Positions 43,710-52,855 are shown, numbered from the stretch's first letter. The stretch: 64,000 nucleotides of DNA from Spirochaetota bacterium (GCA_029974015.1 JARKUF010000020.1:1-64000); one strand, 5' to 3'. Numbers and translations are program-made. The notes: a model not told the origin generated them from the sequence alone.

Positions 43710-45458
43710 ATGAAGAAAGACATCGATACCAGAACGCTCATCCGAATCGACGAGCTTGACAATCCTTACCTGCGCCATTTTGTTCGAAAGCACAACCTCG
43801 ACGACAGGGAAGCCCTTGCCCTTGGCGTGCTGATGGAGCAGACAAACCAGATGCAGTTGGCCATAAAAACGAGTTATCCTATACTTGCCCGCGATATCGG
43901 CGTATCCACTAACGAAGCTTACCGCCTTGTACAGGCCCTGCACCGGCACCGTATTCTCGAATCTACCCCCGACGGCGAACTGATCAGAATTGCCTTTTAC
44001 CCCCTTAAAGAAACAGTGGATGAAATACGTCTGTCCTATAAAAACGCCCGCAGGCTCGATATTATAGAAAGCTACCTGAACTCAATAAAGGGAAAGGATT
44101 ATCTGGCCAAAAACGACCTTTTCGACGAAGTCTATCCCATAATAGGGGCCCTCATCACAAAAAAAATGGCGGAAGCGCTCCGCTCCCTTGCCCAATACAT
44201 AGACAGGAGGCTGGAATCGGCAACCAGTCTGCGCCTGTGGCGCTATCGAGTTCGTTCGTGGATAAGCGGCGTACCGGCCGGTGAACTGATGCTCAGGGAC
44301 AGCCTCCCCTTCATCGTCGAAGAACTTTTTATTATCGAAAACAAGAGCGGTCTCCTCCTGGCCCATCACTCTCGCAAGGCGGAGGGCGAGGTCGACCGCG
44401 ACCTCGTAAGCGGCATGTTGACCGCCATCAAGGACTTCATCAAGACCTCGTTCAAAGAGAAGCGTGACGAAGAGGTGGGCGAGATATCCTATGGCGATGC
44501 CCGCATCCTGATCCGCTCCGAGCCGCATTTTTACGCGGCATTCGTGGTTAACGGAAACCCGGATATCGAGTTTAACCTCGAAATGGGACGCTTCACCGTG
44601 GAGCTCCACCGCGCCAACCGTCAGCTTTTGCGCTCGTTTAAAGGCGACATGAAGTCTCTCGGACCTCTGCAACCCCCCGTAAGAGAGTTCGTCCAACGCT
44701 ACAGTACGCTCCCAACCGAAGAAAAGGCCTCCAAATCCCCTATGAAAAGGCTGAAATTCGCCGGGGCAATATTGGGGATGATATGCCTCTATCTTGCGGG
44801 AACAGCCGTGTATCATGCCTGGAACGACTCCCGCCTGGAGAAAGCTGTAATGGACCGGCTGGCCGGAAAAATGCCGGCGCACATGTACGACATCAGCATT
44901 GATGTCGGGCGCGGCACAGCAAAAGCCAGGGGCATAGCCTCATCCGAAGAAATAATCCGGCGCCTCGGCGAAGTGATCGCATCCACTCCGGGGATTAAAG
45001 GCGTTGACAACCGTGTCCTGGTCGCGGACATAGAGCGGATAAGCAAATACCGGGAAGAGATGAACACCATCAGGAAGCGCATGGACGCGATCTTGTTGGC
45101 CCAGACCAGGGAGGAACTCGAAAAGATCGTCATACGCTTTCCCATCAACGTGGCGCAAATTGGAAAAGAGCAGGACTTCCTGATAAAGCGCATCTATGAA
45201 ATAGTTAAACACCATCCTGGTGCGCACCTGGATGTCGTGGCCTTCGCTGACAAAACAGGAAGTTACGAAATCAACAAGTCGCTTGCCGAAAGGAGGGTCG
45301 CGGCCGTACGCGCCGGCCTTATTGCGAGGGGAATATCCCCATCGAGAATAACCCCCTTCCCCTTCGATCAGGCTTTGATAGAATCGGACCCTCGTATGGC
45401 GGCGCACCGCGACGAGAGAGGCATAATAATATTCGCTCGAATGAAGGAGGAAAAATAA
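43710..45458 (+). CDS. HTH / longin-like / membrane / BON / OmpA adaptor protein
   Basis: A 582-residue mosaic. Residues 45-90 form a helix-turn-helix (YPILARDIGVSTNEAYRLVQAL). Residues 198-312 show strand-strand-helix-three strands-helix (ELFIIENKSGLLLAHHS, DRDLVSGMLTAIKDFIKTSF, ARILIRSEPHFYAAFVVNG), which fits a longin or roadblock-like fold, the kind that docks small GTPases. A membrane helix lies at 347-366, a BON-like domain at about 372-438 and an OmpA C-terminal-like peptidoglycan domain at 475-578 (HLDVVAFADKTGSYEINKSLAERRVAAVRAGL). It would tie the cell wall outside to a GTPase inside. The Ras-like GTPase gene follows 44 bases later. Domain calls for the middle part are inferred. Confidence 0.75.
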   Translation: MKKDIDTRTLIRIDELDNPYLRHFVRKHNLDDREALALGVLMEQTNQMQLAIKTSYPILARDIGVSTNEAYRLVQALHRHRILESTPDGELIRIAFYPLKETVDEIRLSYKNARRLDIIESYLNSIKGKDYLAKNDLFDEVYPIIGALITKKMAEALRSLAQYIDRRLESATSLRLWRYRVRSWISGVPAGELMLRDSLPFIVEELFIIENKSGLLLAHHSRKAEGEVDRDLVSGMLTAIKDFIKTSFKEKRDEEVGEISYGDARILIRSEPHFYAAFVVNGNPDIEFNLEMGRFTVELHRANRQLLRSFKGDMKSLGPLQPPVREFVQRYSTLPTEEKASKSPMKRLKFAGAILGMICLYLAGTAVYHAWNDSRLEKAVMDRLAGKMPAHMYDISIDVGRGTAKARGIASSEEIIRRLGEVIASTPGIKGVDNRVLVADIERISKYREEMNTIRKRMDAILLAQTREELEKIVIRFPINVAQIGKEQDFLIKRIYEIVKHHPGAHLDVVAFADKTGSYEINKSLAERRVAAVRAGLIARGISPSRITPFPFDQALIESDPRMAAHRDERGIIIFARMKEEK

Positions 45459-45502
45459 ATCATGTTCGCATACCCCCGGTTTCGGCATAAAACGGCATCT
45501 CT

Positions 45503-46006
45503 ATGATAATTCAAAAGAAAATATGCCTTCTGGGCGATTTTGCCGTAGGGAAGACGAGCCTTATTCGAAGGTTTGTGCACAATGAATTCAGCGAAAACTA
45601 TCTCACCACAATTGGCGTCCACATCAGCAAAAAGGAGATTTCCCTGGAAAGCGGCAGTCTTGTGCTGATAATCTGGGACCTCGCGGGCAATGACGGCTTT
45701 CAAAGGACCGCAGCCTCCTATATGGTAGGCGCCGCGGGGGCCATCTTTGTGGGCGACCTCAGCCGCTCCGAAACCATTAATAGCCTCCCTTCGCAGATTA
45801 GCTCTTTTAAAAGCGCCAACCCCGATGCTTCATTTGTTGTCGCTCTCAACAAAACAGACCTGATGCCTCATCCGGTGGACGCAAACGAAATAGCAAGCAA
45901 AGCCGGCCTTCCCGACGGCCTGTCGATTTTTCTGACGAGCTGTAAAATAGGCGAAAATGTGGAAGACGTTTTTTCCTCTCTCGCCGGCCTTATAATGGAA
46001 CGGTAA
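45503..46006 (+). CDS. Ras-like small GTPase with an altered switch II
   Basis: A 167-residue single-domain GTPase of the Rab/Ras-like bacterial group. G1 is GDFAVGKTS (11-19), G2 the threonine in YLTTIGV, G3 is WDLAGND (58-64), G4 is NKTD (116-119) and G5 is TSCK (145-148). In the usual DxAGQ(E/D) motif the catalytic glutamine is replaced by asparagine (N63), which predicts slow intrinsic hydrolysis and dependence on a partner. Bacterial relatives such as MglA set polarity together with longin/roadblock proteins; here the upstream gene encodes a longin-like region. A SpoIIE phosphatase gene follows 49 bases later. Confidence 0.88.
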   Translation: MIIQKKICLLGDFAVGKTSLIRRFVHNEFSENYLTTIGVHISKKEISLESGSLVLIIWDLAGNDGFQRTAASYMVGAAGAIFVGDLSRSETINSLPSQISSFKSANPDASFVVALNKTDLMPHPVDANEIASKAGLPDGLSIFLTSCKIGENVEDVFSSLAGLIMER

Positions 46007-46055
46007 TGGGCAGGCCGATCGTCATTTACGCCTTCCGGCGGTCGGCGGCCCTGAT

Positions 46056-47321
46056 ATGATGCTTCCGGGCCCGGAAACCCTCATAAGGCTCTGCGACCGC
46101 TATGGGGTTTATTTTGTTTATTTTAATGACAGCCTTACACTCGAAGGCCGCGCCGAAAACCTTTCTAAACTCCTGGACAGGGATATTTCCGAAGGGGCGC
46201 GTCTTCTGGAAGTCTTTCCTGAACTCGTCGGCCGTGAAAATGTGCTGGATGATATAATCGACGGACGGGGCGAGTTATCAATTTTTAATATCATCGCCGC
46301 TAACGGGGCGGTCTATTACAACCTGCTCGTAATTCCCGATCCCTCCAGGCAGCGAAGCGCCCTCCTGATTATTCATGACGTAACGGCCGAACTAAAGGCC
46401 AGGCAGCTTCTGCAGCAAAGCAGAAACGAGGTGTCGCTACTCAGCGAAACGCTGCGCCACAGGGACGACAACCTCAAAGCGCTCAATGAGACGACCCTCC
46501 TTTATATCAACAAACTGCATGCCACGGAAGAATCATTGAAGAAAAGCCGGGAAGAGTTAAGGCAGAGCAACGAGAGGATGTCCCGCGAGCTCCTCATGGC
46601 GGAAAAAGTGCAACGCCAGCTCGTGGAATTTGATCCGCCCGATGTGCCATGGCTACGCACTGAGTACACATATCGGCCTCTCGAGGAGGTGGGAGGGGAT
46701 TTTATGGGGCTTATGAAAAGGCCGGGGGAAGAGTTCGCGGTTTTTATCGGCGATGTGACCGGCCATGGCGTCGCAGCGGCGCTTTTTATTGCCCTGCTGA
46801 AATCCACCTTCCGACAGGTCTTCATGAAGCACGGTGGAACGCCGGACGTGATGCTCGAAAAGATCAACAGCATGCTGCTGAACAATCTTAACGGCAATTT
46901 TGTCACATGCGTTTACGGACTGCTTTCGAAGAAGGACGATGGGAGCGCCGACTTTGTGTTCGCGTCCGGAGGCCATACCGAGCCGGTGATTGTCCGAGCG
47001 AATGGCCCTGTTGAGTTTTTGCAATCCAGAGGCACAATGCTGGGCTACATGTCTCCGATGGGGAGCAGTTTGGAAACAGCAAATCTAAGGCCCGGCGACA
47101 GATTGTTCCTCTATACCGACGGCCTTCCGGAAACAGAAAACCCCCGGGGTAAAATTATCGGTTTCGAGGAGGGACTCGAGGAGTTGTTCGAGTTTTCCAG
47201 GTCGGACACGCTGAAAGAGGCGCACGGCAGGATCATAGAATACTGCGACCGTTTTCGAGAAGGCGAGCCACTGCACGACGATTTGACCATCCTTTCATTC
47301 GAAATAGTCAATACCCCCTAA
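46056..47321 (+). CDS. PAS-coiled coil-SpoIIE (PP2C) phosphatase
   Basis: A 421-residue protein. Residues 10-112 are a PAS-like sensor (LEVFPELVGRENVLDDIIDG, ALLIIHDVTAEL), 113-190 a coiled coil, and 195-418 a SpoIIE-type PP2C phosphatase with GGDFMGL (213-219), IGDVTGHGVAAALF (D233) and LFLYTDGLPETENPRG, plus the closing LHDDLTILSFE. All metal-binding aspartates are present. It should dephosphorylate a STAS-type partner; a STAS gene lies at 15653. The sensor and coiled coil are clearly homologous to the N-terminus of the neighbouring convergent HD-GYP protein, so both probably respond to the same upstream partner, perhaps the GTPase. Confidence 0.9.
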   Translation: MMLPGPETLIRLCDRYGVYFVYFNDSLTLEGRAENLSKLLDRDISEGARLLEVFPELVGRENVLDDIIDGRGELSIFNIIAANGAVYYNLLVIPDPSRQRSALLIIHDVTAELKARQLLQQSRNEVSLLSETLRHRDDNLKALNETTLLYINKLHATEESLKKSREELRQSNERMSRELLMAEKVQRQLVEFDPPDVPWLRTEYTYRPLEEVGGDFMGLMKRPGEEFAVFIGDVTGHGVAAALFIALLKSTFRQVFMKHGGTPDVMLEKINSMLLNNLNGNFVTCVYGLLSKKDDGSADFVFASGGHTEPVIVRANGPVEFLQSRGTMLGYMSPMGSSLETANLRPGDRLFLYTDGLPETENPRGKIIGFEEGLEELFEFSRSDTLKEAHGRIIEYCDRFREGEPLHDDLTILSFEIVNTP

Positions 47322-48418
47322 GCATTCCACTTAAACCCCTTTTTTCTAAAAAGGCTGATACAGGTTTTTACCACGTTCTCGCCATAAAGTATTCCGGAGT
47401 TCATTTCTATTTCCTCCAGCGCGCTTTCGATGCTGGAAGAAAAACGGTACGGGCGATAAGTAGCCATTGCCTCGACCACATCCGCCACTGTTACGATCTT
47501 CGATTCAAGCAGAATCTCTTCCCCCTTCAGCCCGAAGGGATATCCCGATCCGTCGCATTTTTCATGGTGCTGAAGGATGATTGTCGCAACCGGCCAGGGG
47601 AACTCGATGTCCCGAAGGATATCAAATCCGACGCTCGAGTGTGTCTTTATGACAGTGAATTCTGCCTCTGAAAGGCCGAGTGGTTTGGTCAGGAATTCGC
47701 TGGGAACGTAAATCTTTCCAATATCGTGGAGGCGGCTGGCGACACTAATGCCTTCGATGGCATGTTCGGAAAGGCCAAGCTCTCGGCCTATGGCCTCGGC
47801 CAGCAAAGCCACCCTCTGCTGGTGGCCGGCCGTGTAGGGGTCCCGCTTTTCCAGCGCGGACATGAGGGAGTTAACGGTTTGGCTGAACAGCCTTCGGGAA
47901 AATTCTATGCTTTCCTTTAATTCGCGGGTACGGTTGTCCACGGCCTTTTCGAGGCCCTTGTTCAGCTCTCTAAGCTCTTTCTGGCTTTTCATGAGCTGGA
48001 TGTTTTTTTCGGAAAGGTCCTGCTGCAGCAAATGTATCTCGTTGCGCCGTTGCTGAAGGGATTGCCGTATGAGGGTTTCGCCGGTTACGTCCCTTATTAC
48101 AAGGGCGGCAGTGTCGTCTCCTCTATCGTCGTTGATGATAAACAGGTCGAAAAAAACCTCTGCCGGGAGTGGGCCGTCAACGATCCTGTTAATTCGTTTG
48201 ATCGAGGTTTCGCGGGACCCACCGTCTATTATTGTGTTGATAATCCGTTCGATTCCAACTATCTCCGGGAGGACGTCGGACGATTTGGCGGTATTGATAT
48301 CGGCGTCGATACCAAGAAATTTTTGGAGCGAAGATCCGTAGAAATGAATGACGAAGTCGCGGCCTATGCGCGCCTGATGGATGCCGAACCTTTGTGATAT
48401 AAGTGAGCCTTCCGACAT
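47318..48418 (-). CDS. PAS-coiled coil-HD-GYP phosphodiesterase
   Basis: A 366-residue protein. Residues 20-112 match the sensor of the facing phosphatase (DVLPEIVGIERIINTIIDGG, ALVIRDVTGETLIRQSLQQRRNEI). A coiled coil runs 113-185, and the HD-GYP domain shows KRDPYTAGHQQRVALL, RLHDIGKIYVPSE (H231, D232), IKTHSSVGFDIL, HHEKCDGSGYPFGLKGE (GYP 293-295) and IVTVADVVEAMATYRPYR. It is complete, so cyclic di-GMP breakdown is expected. Its stop overlaps the phosphatase stop by four bases on the opposite strand (CTAA), so the two genes converge with no gap. Confidence 0.92.
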   Translation of the reverse strand: MSEGSLISQRFGIHQARIGRDFVIHFYGSSLQKFLGIDADINTAKSSDVLPEIVGIERIINTIIDGGSRETSIKRINRIVDGPLPAEVFFDLFIINDDRGDDTAALVIRDVTGETLIRQSLQQRRNEIHLLQQDLSEKNIQLMKSQKELRELNKGLEKAVDNRTRELKESIEFSRRLFSQTVNSLMSALEKRDPYTAGHQQRVALLAEAIGRELGLSEHAIEGISVASRLHDIGKIYVPSEFLTKPLGLSEAEFTVIKTHSSVGFDILRDIEFPWPVATIILQHHEKCDGSGYPFGLKGEEILLESKIVTVADVVEAMATYRPYRFSSSIESALEEIEMNSGILYGENVVKTCISLFRKKGFKWNA

Positions 48419-48465
48419 GCAAAGCTACCCCAATAGTGTACTTACCAGGCAAAACATTGAATTAG

Positions 48466-48581
48466 CCAACTTCTAATAATCAGGTTTTTAATCAATTTTT
48501 TAACCATGTTTTCCCGCCCGCCTTCGGCGGGTGGGCAAACCTGGTTTTAGTGACTGCCCTTAATTTTTAAAGGCCTCCCTG
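48466..48581 (-). repeat. composite palindromic repeat, reverse orientation, variant
   Basis: GC hairpin GTTTTCCCGCCCGCC TTC GGCGGGTGGGCAAAC. The linker is replaced by the AAGGGCAGTCACTAAAACC variant (minus-strand reading), followed by a short AAAATTAAG tail. Confidence 0.7.
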
Positions 48582-48780
48582 TTTTAATTTCCAACAATTC
48601 TAACAAAATTTGTAAACCTGTTCAGATTAAATATTTCTTATACATATCATACATGTAACATATCAAATGTAAAGACATTAATGTCATGACCAGCGTAAGA
48701 ACTCCAGGGATGGAAAATGTATGATTTTTGTGGCCCCAAAATTTTTAAACGCTCTCTGTCGGAGTCCGCGTTAAACCGCA

Positions 48781-48900
48781 GGCAACCTCTAATAATAAGG
48801 TTTCCCCGCCCGCCTTCGGCAGGCGGAAAAAGCTTATTTCCTGAATATGCCATTAGTTAGAATTCAGAGGGATCTTAAAAAATTATTTTTAGAGGTTCCC
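48781..48900 (-). repeat. composite palindromic repeat, reverse orientation, full length
   Basis: 120 bases, the same length as the copy at 55995. It begins GGCAACCTCTAATAATAAGG, has the GC hairpin and linker, and ends in TTTTTAGAGGTTCCC. The left arm of the AT hairpin is degenerate (CAGAGGGATC). Confidence 0.8.
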
Positions 48901-49004
48901 TGGAGTTCTTCGTGAATAAAAAAACCAGGTGGAGTAATAAAATTTTTCGTTTGACAAAACCGATGAACAGCGATATTATTTTAAAAAAATTGGAGGACAA
49001 AAAT

Positions 49005-49574
49005 ATGGACAAATTTTTAGTTTTGAAGCCTTTCATCCGTATGATTTCCCAAGGAAAGTTTTTCGATCAGATTTTTGCTTGGATCCTAAGAATCCTTGCA
49101 GTTTTTGCTGTTTTGGGGTTCTTGTATTACTCTGTTAAATTGTGGTCGCTGCTATCCAATGGATTTCATTTTAAGGATTTTTTGGCTTTGTTTCTGATTC
49201 AGATTGTTTTTGCAGCACTGGCGTATGCCCTGGTTAATATCCTGCTAACTCGAGCCGATGACGTCAGCAACCTTCCTAAATCCACAGAATATTTCGCCAC
49301 ACCGATATTCGTAATATTTGTTAAAATGGTCGGTGAAATTCTCTGCGTTTTTTACGCACTTGTTGGAATAAGTGTCGGATTAGCAATATGGATAATCGGA
49401 GGATTGCCTATGCTCCAAGGCATGGGTATGTTTTCAGGTGGTAATGGATTCCTTGATGGCCTCCAGGCAATCATTGGAGGACCCCTTGTTGGTTTTTTAT
49501 TTTTAAGCCTGTTCTATTATATAGGGGAACAAGTTGGTGTTCTTGTCGATATTTGTAAAAACACAAAAAAGTAA
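49005..49574 (+). CDS. membrane protein of unknown function
   Basis: A 189-residue protein starting at 49005 after TTGGAGGACAAAAAT; the open frame further upstream to 48912 is not expected to be translated. Four hydrophobic segments are seen (ILAVFAVLGFLYYSV, ALFLIQIVFAALAYALVNILL, ILCVFYALVGISVGLAIWIIGGL, PLVGFLFLSLFYYIG). The N-terminal FIRMISQGKFFDQIFAWILRIL is basic and amphipathic. I recognise no family. The gene is AT-richer than its neighbours and sits between repeat copies. Confidence 0.65.
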   Translation: MDKFLVLKPFIRMISQGKFFDQIFAWILRILAVFAVLGFLYYSVKLWSLLSNGFHFKDFLALFLIQIVFAALAYALVNILLTRADDVSNLPKSTEYFATPIFVIFVKMVGEILCVFYALVGISVGLAIWIIGGLPMLQGMGMFSGGNGFLDGLQAIIGGPLVGFLFLSLFYYIGEQVGVLVDICKNTKK

Positions 49575-49666
49575 GGTGATACGCAATGACACCGAAGTAT
49601 AGAGTTTGATGTTTGGTGATATTCTCTTTTTTTACGATTAGCACCAAACTTGTTCTTAATTATAAC

Positions 49667-49797
49667 TTAAGGGCTATCATAAATATAATGTTTCCCCTCC
49701 CGCCGAAGGAAGGTGGGGAAACCCGTTTATTAGAAGTTACCCAAAGGGAAGTTATAAAAAAGTTGGTTTCCCTGCCCTGCTGCAACAGCAGGGCAAA
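49667..49797 (+). repeat. partial palindromic repeat plus an unrelated hairpin
   Basis: TAAGGGCTATCAT and the GC hairpin TTTCCCCTCCCGCC...GGTGGGGAAA, ending in TTATTAGAAGTTACC at 49742, are a shortened copy. After it, GCCCTGCTG (49774-49782) and CAGCAGGGC (49786-49794) make a nine-pair hairpin that may terminate the upstream transcript. Confidence 0.6.
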
Positions 49798-49834
49798 CAT
49801 AATTATTGAGTTTGCCTTCAGCGAGTGTTGAACT

Positions 49835-50695
49835 ATGGCAAGAATAATTACACTTACCGCTGTCATAATGGCATCTTTCATCTCGATACTCAACGCCGAG
49901 TATCGCCTCAACTTCTTCATCGGTGATGTGCGTGTTGAAACAAATGGAAAGGCTATTGAGCTTCGCCAGGGAATGATAATTCCGACAACCGCAGTCATCA
50001 TCACGGGAAAACGCTCACAGGCACATCTCTACGATACAGCGCACAATACCGTGGTGAGCATCCAAGCTGGCGAGAAAATCAGTATCGCATCCCTTTCTGG
50101 ATTAAAAAAAACAACCCCGCCTTCTGCGTGGCATTGGCTCCGGAAGGAAAACCGCTCCGCCAACCTTACCTTCCCGGCCGCGGTACGCGGCGCGGAGGAA
50201 GGCAAGGTTGAGCTGGAGTGGGATGACGGCTGTGGTTCCTCTGAGATAGCAAGCAATCGCGACTATGAATGGAAGCTCTTTAACGAAAAACAATACTCAA
50301 AAATCATCCCCATGACAAAAAATGCGACCGACACCGAAGGCATCTTCCTCCATGCGGCCGCGACCTATTATCTTAAGGGAAACAGCTCTGCTAAAAATGT
50401 GGCCCCGGTGCTCGAGAATCTCATCACCGGAGGAGCCGGAAGCAACATTAAAACGGAGAGCAGAAAAATACTTTCGGCAATAACCTTCGACCAGGCGCGC
50501 TTCGACCTCTCGTGGGAGCACATGAGCGCTGTTGCGAAAAACATTCCGGAATGCGAGATCAGCGAATCAGGATACTACATCCTCACCCAGAGCGCCTTTT
50601 ACACGAACCGTTCCGACAAAGGGCGCGAGTATCTACGAAAGATGAAAAAATGCCACAGCAGGTCACAACTGATTGAGAAAATCATTACAAGATAA
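49835..50695 (+). CDS. FecR-like secreted protein
   Basis: A 286-residue protein with a signal peptide (IITLTAVIMASFISILNA). Residues 25-95 resemble a FecR-type beta domain (LNFFIGDVRVETNGKAIEL, MIIPTTAVIITGKRSQAHLY, VSIQAGEKISI), as found in spirochaete envelope proteins. The remainder is mostly helical, with TPR-like pairs (IFLHAAATYYLKGN, SESGYYILTQSAFY). It starts a pair with the barrel-transglutaminase gene nine bases downstream, so the two products likely work in the same envelope complex. Confidence 0.7.
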   Translation: MARIITLTAVIMASFISILNAEYRLNFFIGDVRVETNGKAIELRQGMIIPTTAVIITGKRSQAHLYDTAHNTVVSIQAGEKISIASLSGLKKTTPPSAWHWLRKENRSANLTFPAAVRGAEEGKVELEWDDGCGSSEIASNRDYEWKLFNEKQYSKIIPMTKNATDTEGIFLHAAATYYLKGNSSAKNVAPVLENLITGGAGSNIKTESRKILSAITFDQARFDLSWEHMSAVAKNIPECEISESGYYILTQSAFYTNRSDKGREYLRKMKKCHSRSQLIEKIITR

Positions 50696-50704
50696 TCAAA
50701 TGCT

Positions 50705-52792
50705 ATGAAGAATTTAAGGATTGCAGTTATTATCGTCACTGCCGCGCTTATCTCCCCGCTTAACGCGAATAATTTAAATAGCGGATTCATTGCTGGTTTC
50801 ACGGGCGGCTACCTCTCACCAGCAGGCTTCTACTCCAATACTTTCAACCCCGGAATGGGTTTCGGAGCCACACTGCTCTATTATCCGGGCTGGGGAAGCT
50901 TCTTCCTTGAGGGGAATGCGAGCTTCGCGTACTTCTCTATACAGGCGAGCCCCAACTCCACCATGTCTCAATACAACATAACAGCAGGGCCGGGTTTCAC
51001 GTTCTCGCTCACACGCTGGTTCGAGCCGTTCATCAGTCTCCAGGGCGGCGCAAGTTACGTTCGCGTTGACTTCGAACAGAGCGGTCTCACATCATCGTCA
51101 ACCAAGCCGCTGGGCATCGCCACAGCGGGGGTCATGATATCGCCCTTCGAATACATCAGCCTGCGCCTCGCAGCAAGCTACGGCGTGAGCGAACTCTCCG
51201 ACAAAATGCTGTATACCGCGCAGTTCTCAGGTTCCGCTATGATGCGCCTGAACGTCTTCACCGGACGGAACATTCTGGACCGAAATGAATCGTTTTTACG
51301 GCTTTCGAAAATAAGCTTGAAGCCGATATTCGGCGCACGCTACATGAGCTATGGCGTCGATGGAATCGGCGTAGTGACAGTGACAAACGCGAGCAAGGAG
51401 ACGCTCAGGGATGTGCGGGTTGATACCGCCATCAACGAAATCAACAGCGGGCCCACTAAATCGCAATCGGTGAAGACCCTGGCGCCAGGGCAGAGCGTTG
51501 AGCTGGACCTTCCAATCATGATCGACCGGGCAATCCTAAAAATGGCCGACTCCCGAGAACTGCCGGTAAAGTTACGCGCCTACTACACGGTTGCAAAGGG
51601 GACCTTCTCGTACATTGAGACAAAGAACGCCACGGTACACTCGCGCAACACTATCACCTGGGACAATACCGCCCACATCGGGAATTTTATCACACCCTAC
51701 GAGGATATAGCTTTCGGCTTCGCTCGAAACGCCCTCTCACTCTTCAAGCAAAAGATGCTCCCCGGGTTCAACAAGAAGGTCCAGGAGGCGCTTATCCTCT
51801 TCGACACCCTTGGAGCGGCGGGAATTTCTTACGCCGCTGATCCAAACACCGGCTTCGAAAAGCTCGGCGCCGAGTCACTCGACTACGTGATGTTCGCTCG
51901 TGAAACGCTTCACAAGAAGGCCGGCGACTGCGACGATTTGACTGTTCTCTATTCCACGATGCTCGAATCGATCGGAATTAAGACCGCGGTTATTACCACA
52001 CCAGGCCATATCTTTCTTATGTTCGATACCGAAGTGCCTGATAACAGCTACACAGACATAACAAGCGACCCTTCTCTCATTCATGCAATGAACGGGACTG
52101 CCTGGGTGCCGATTGAGGTAACCATGGTGGGCAAGTCGTTCATCGAGGCGTGGAAGGAAGGAGCGCGGAGCGTAAACCGCTACAAGGGGATTAAAGGCAG
52201 TTTCGAGACGCTTGAGGTCAAGACAGCATGGGCGAAGTTCCCGCCAGCTGACATAGGCTCCGGGAGATCTGTACCCGTGCCAGACCGCGAAAAGACCAAC
52301 TTGCTTTACGCGCTCGATATGGACCAGCTAAAGACCACAGGCTTCGAAGAACAGGCGAGGAAGCTTCAGATAGAGCTCGATTCTGACCAGAACAACTACC
52401 AGGCGCTCATCTCCCTTGGCGTGCTCAACGCCAAGTTCGGAAAAATAGAAGAGGCCTTCTCATTTTTAAAAAAGGCGGCTAACAAATTCCCGAATCGCCC
52501 ACCAGCCTATGTCAACATCGGCAATATATACATGCTGAAGAAAAATTACGAACTGGCTTCTCAGATGTTTGAAAAAGCTTCAAGCTTAAATCCTGACAAT
52601 CACAAGTACCGCATAAACCTGGCAAGAGCTTACTATGAAGTAGGGAAACGTTATAAGGCAAAGGTTGAATACCGCGAGGCCCTCAAGGCTAATCCCGGCT
52701 ATGCCCGAAGGTACGACTATCTGGACAGCGACCCCGGGGTGCGGGCTGCCGACCCGGAGGAGAGGGCGGGGTATAATATGTGGGAGAAGTAG
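50705..52792 (+). CDS. outer-membrane barrel / transglutaminase-like / TPR protein
   Basis: A 695-residue protein with a signal peptide. Residues 25-190 are amphipathic strands typical of a small outer-membrane barrel (GFTGGYLSPAGFYSN, AGPGFTFSLTRWFEPFISLQGGASY). An Ig-like section follows (VVTVTNASKETLRDVRV). Residues 330-500 form a transglutaminase-like domain: the catalytic cysteine is in KKAGDCDDLTVLYSTML, the histidine in TPGHIFLMFD and an acidic residue follows in EVTMVG. The last 150 residues are three TPR units (SLGVLNAKFGKIEEAFSFLKKA and so on). It may cross-link or cleave envelope protein. The order of modules is unusual. Confidence 0.78.
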   Translation: MKNLRIAVIIVTAALISPLNANNLNSGFIAGFTGGYLSPAGFYSNTFNPGMGFGATLLYYPGWGSFFLEGNASFAYFSIQASPNSTMSQYNITAGPGFTFSLTRWFEPFISLQGGASYVRVDFEQSGLTSSSTKPLGIATAGVMISPFEYISLRLAASYGVSELSDKMLYTAQFSGSAMMRLNVFTGRNILDRNESFLRLSKISLKPIFGARYMSYGVDGIGVVTVTNASKETLRDVRVDTAINEINSGPTKSQSVKTLAPGQSVELDLPIMIDRAILKMADSRELPVKLRAYYTVAKGTFSYIETKNATVHSRNTITWDNTAHIGNFITPYEDIAFGFARNALSLFKQKMLPGFNKKVQEALILFDTLGAAGISYAADPNTGFEKLGAESLDYVMFARETLHKKAGDCDDLTVLYSTMLESIGIKTAVITTPGHIFLMFDTEVPDNSYTDITSDPSLIHAMNGTAWVPIEVTMVGKSFIEAWKEGARSVNRYKGIKGSFETLEVKTAWAKFPPADIGSGRSVPVPDREKTNLLYALDMDQLKTTGFEEQARKLQIELDSDQNNYQALISLGVLNAKFGKIEEAFSFLKKAANKFPNRPPAYVNIGNIYMLKKNYELASQMFEKASSLNPDNHKYRINLARAYYEVGKRYKAKVEYREALKANPGYARRYDYLDSDPGVRAADPEERAGYNMWEK

Positions 52793-52855
52793 AGGTTAAA
52801 GCATTAAACATCGATATGTAGAATTTATGGTCACATACTATTTTATACCAAAAAA

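Larger units (their letters stand above)
48419..49004. other. 586-base gap with two repeat copies
   Basis: Palindromic repeats occupy 48466-48581 and 48781-48900. Between them is AT-rich sequence without a gene; a 68-codon minus ORF there has no support. The second copy ends immediately before the leader of the next gene. Confidence 0.55.
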
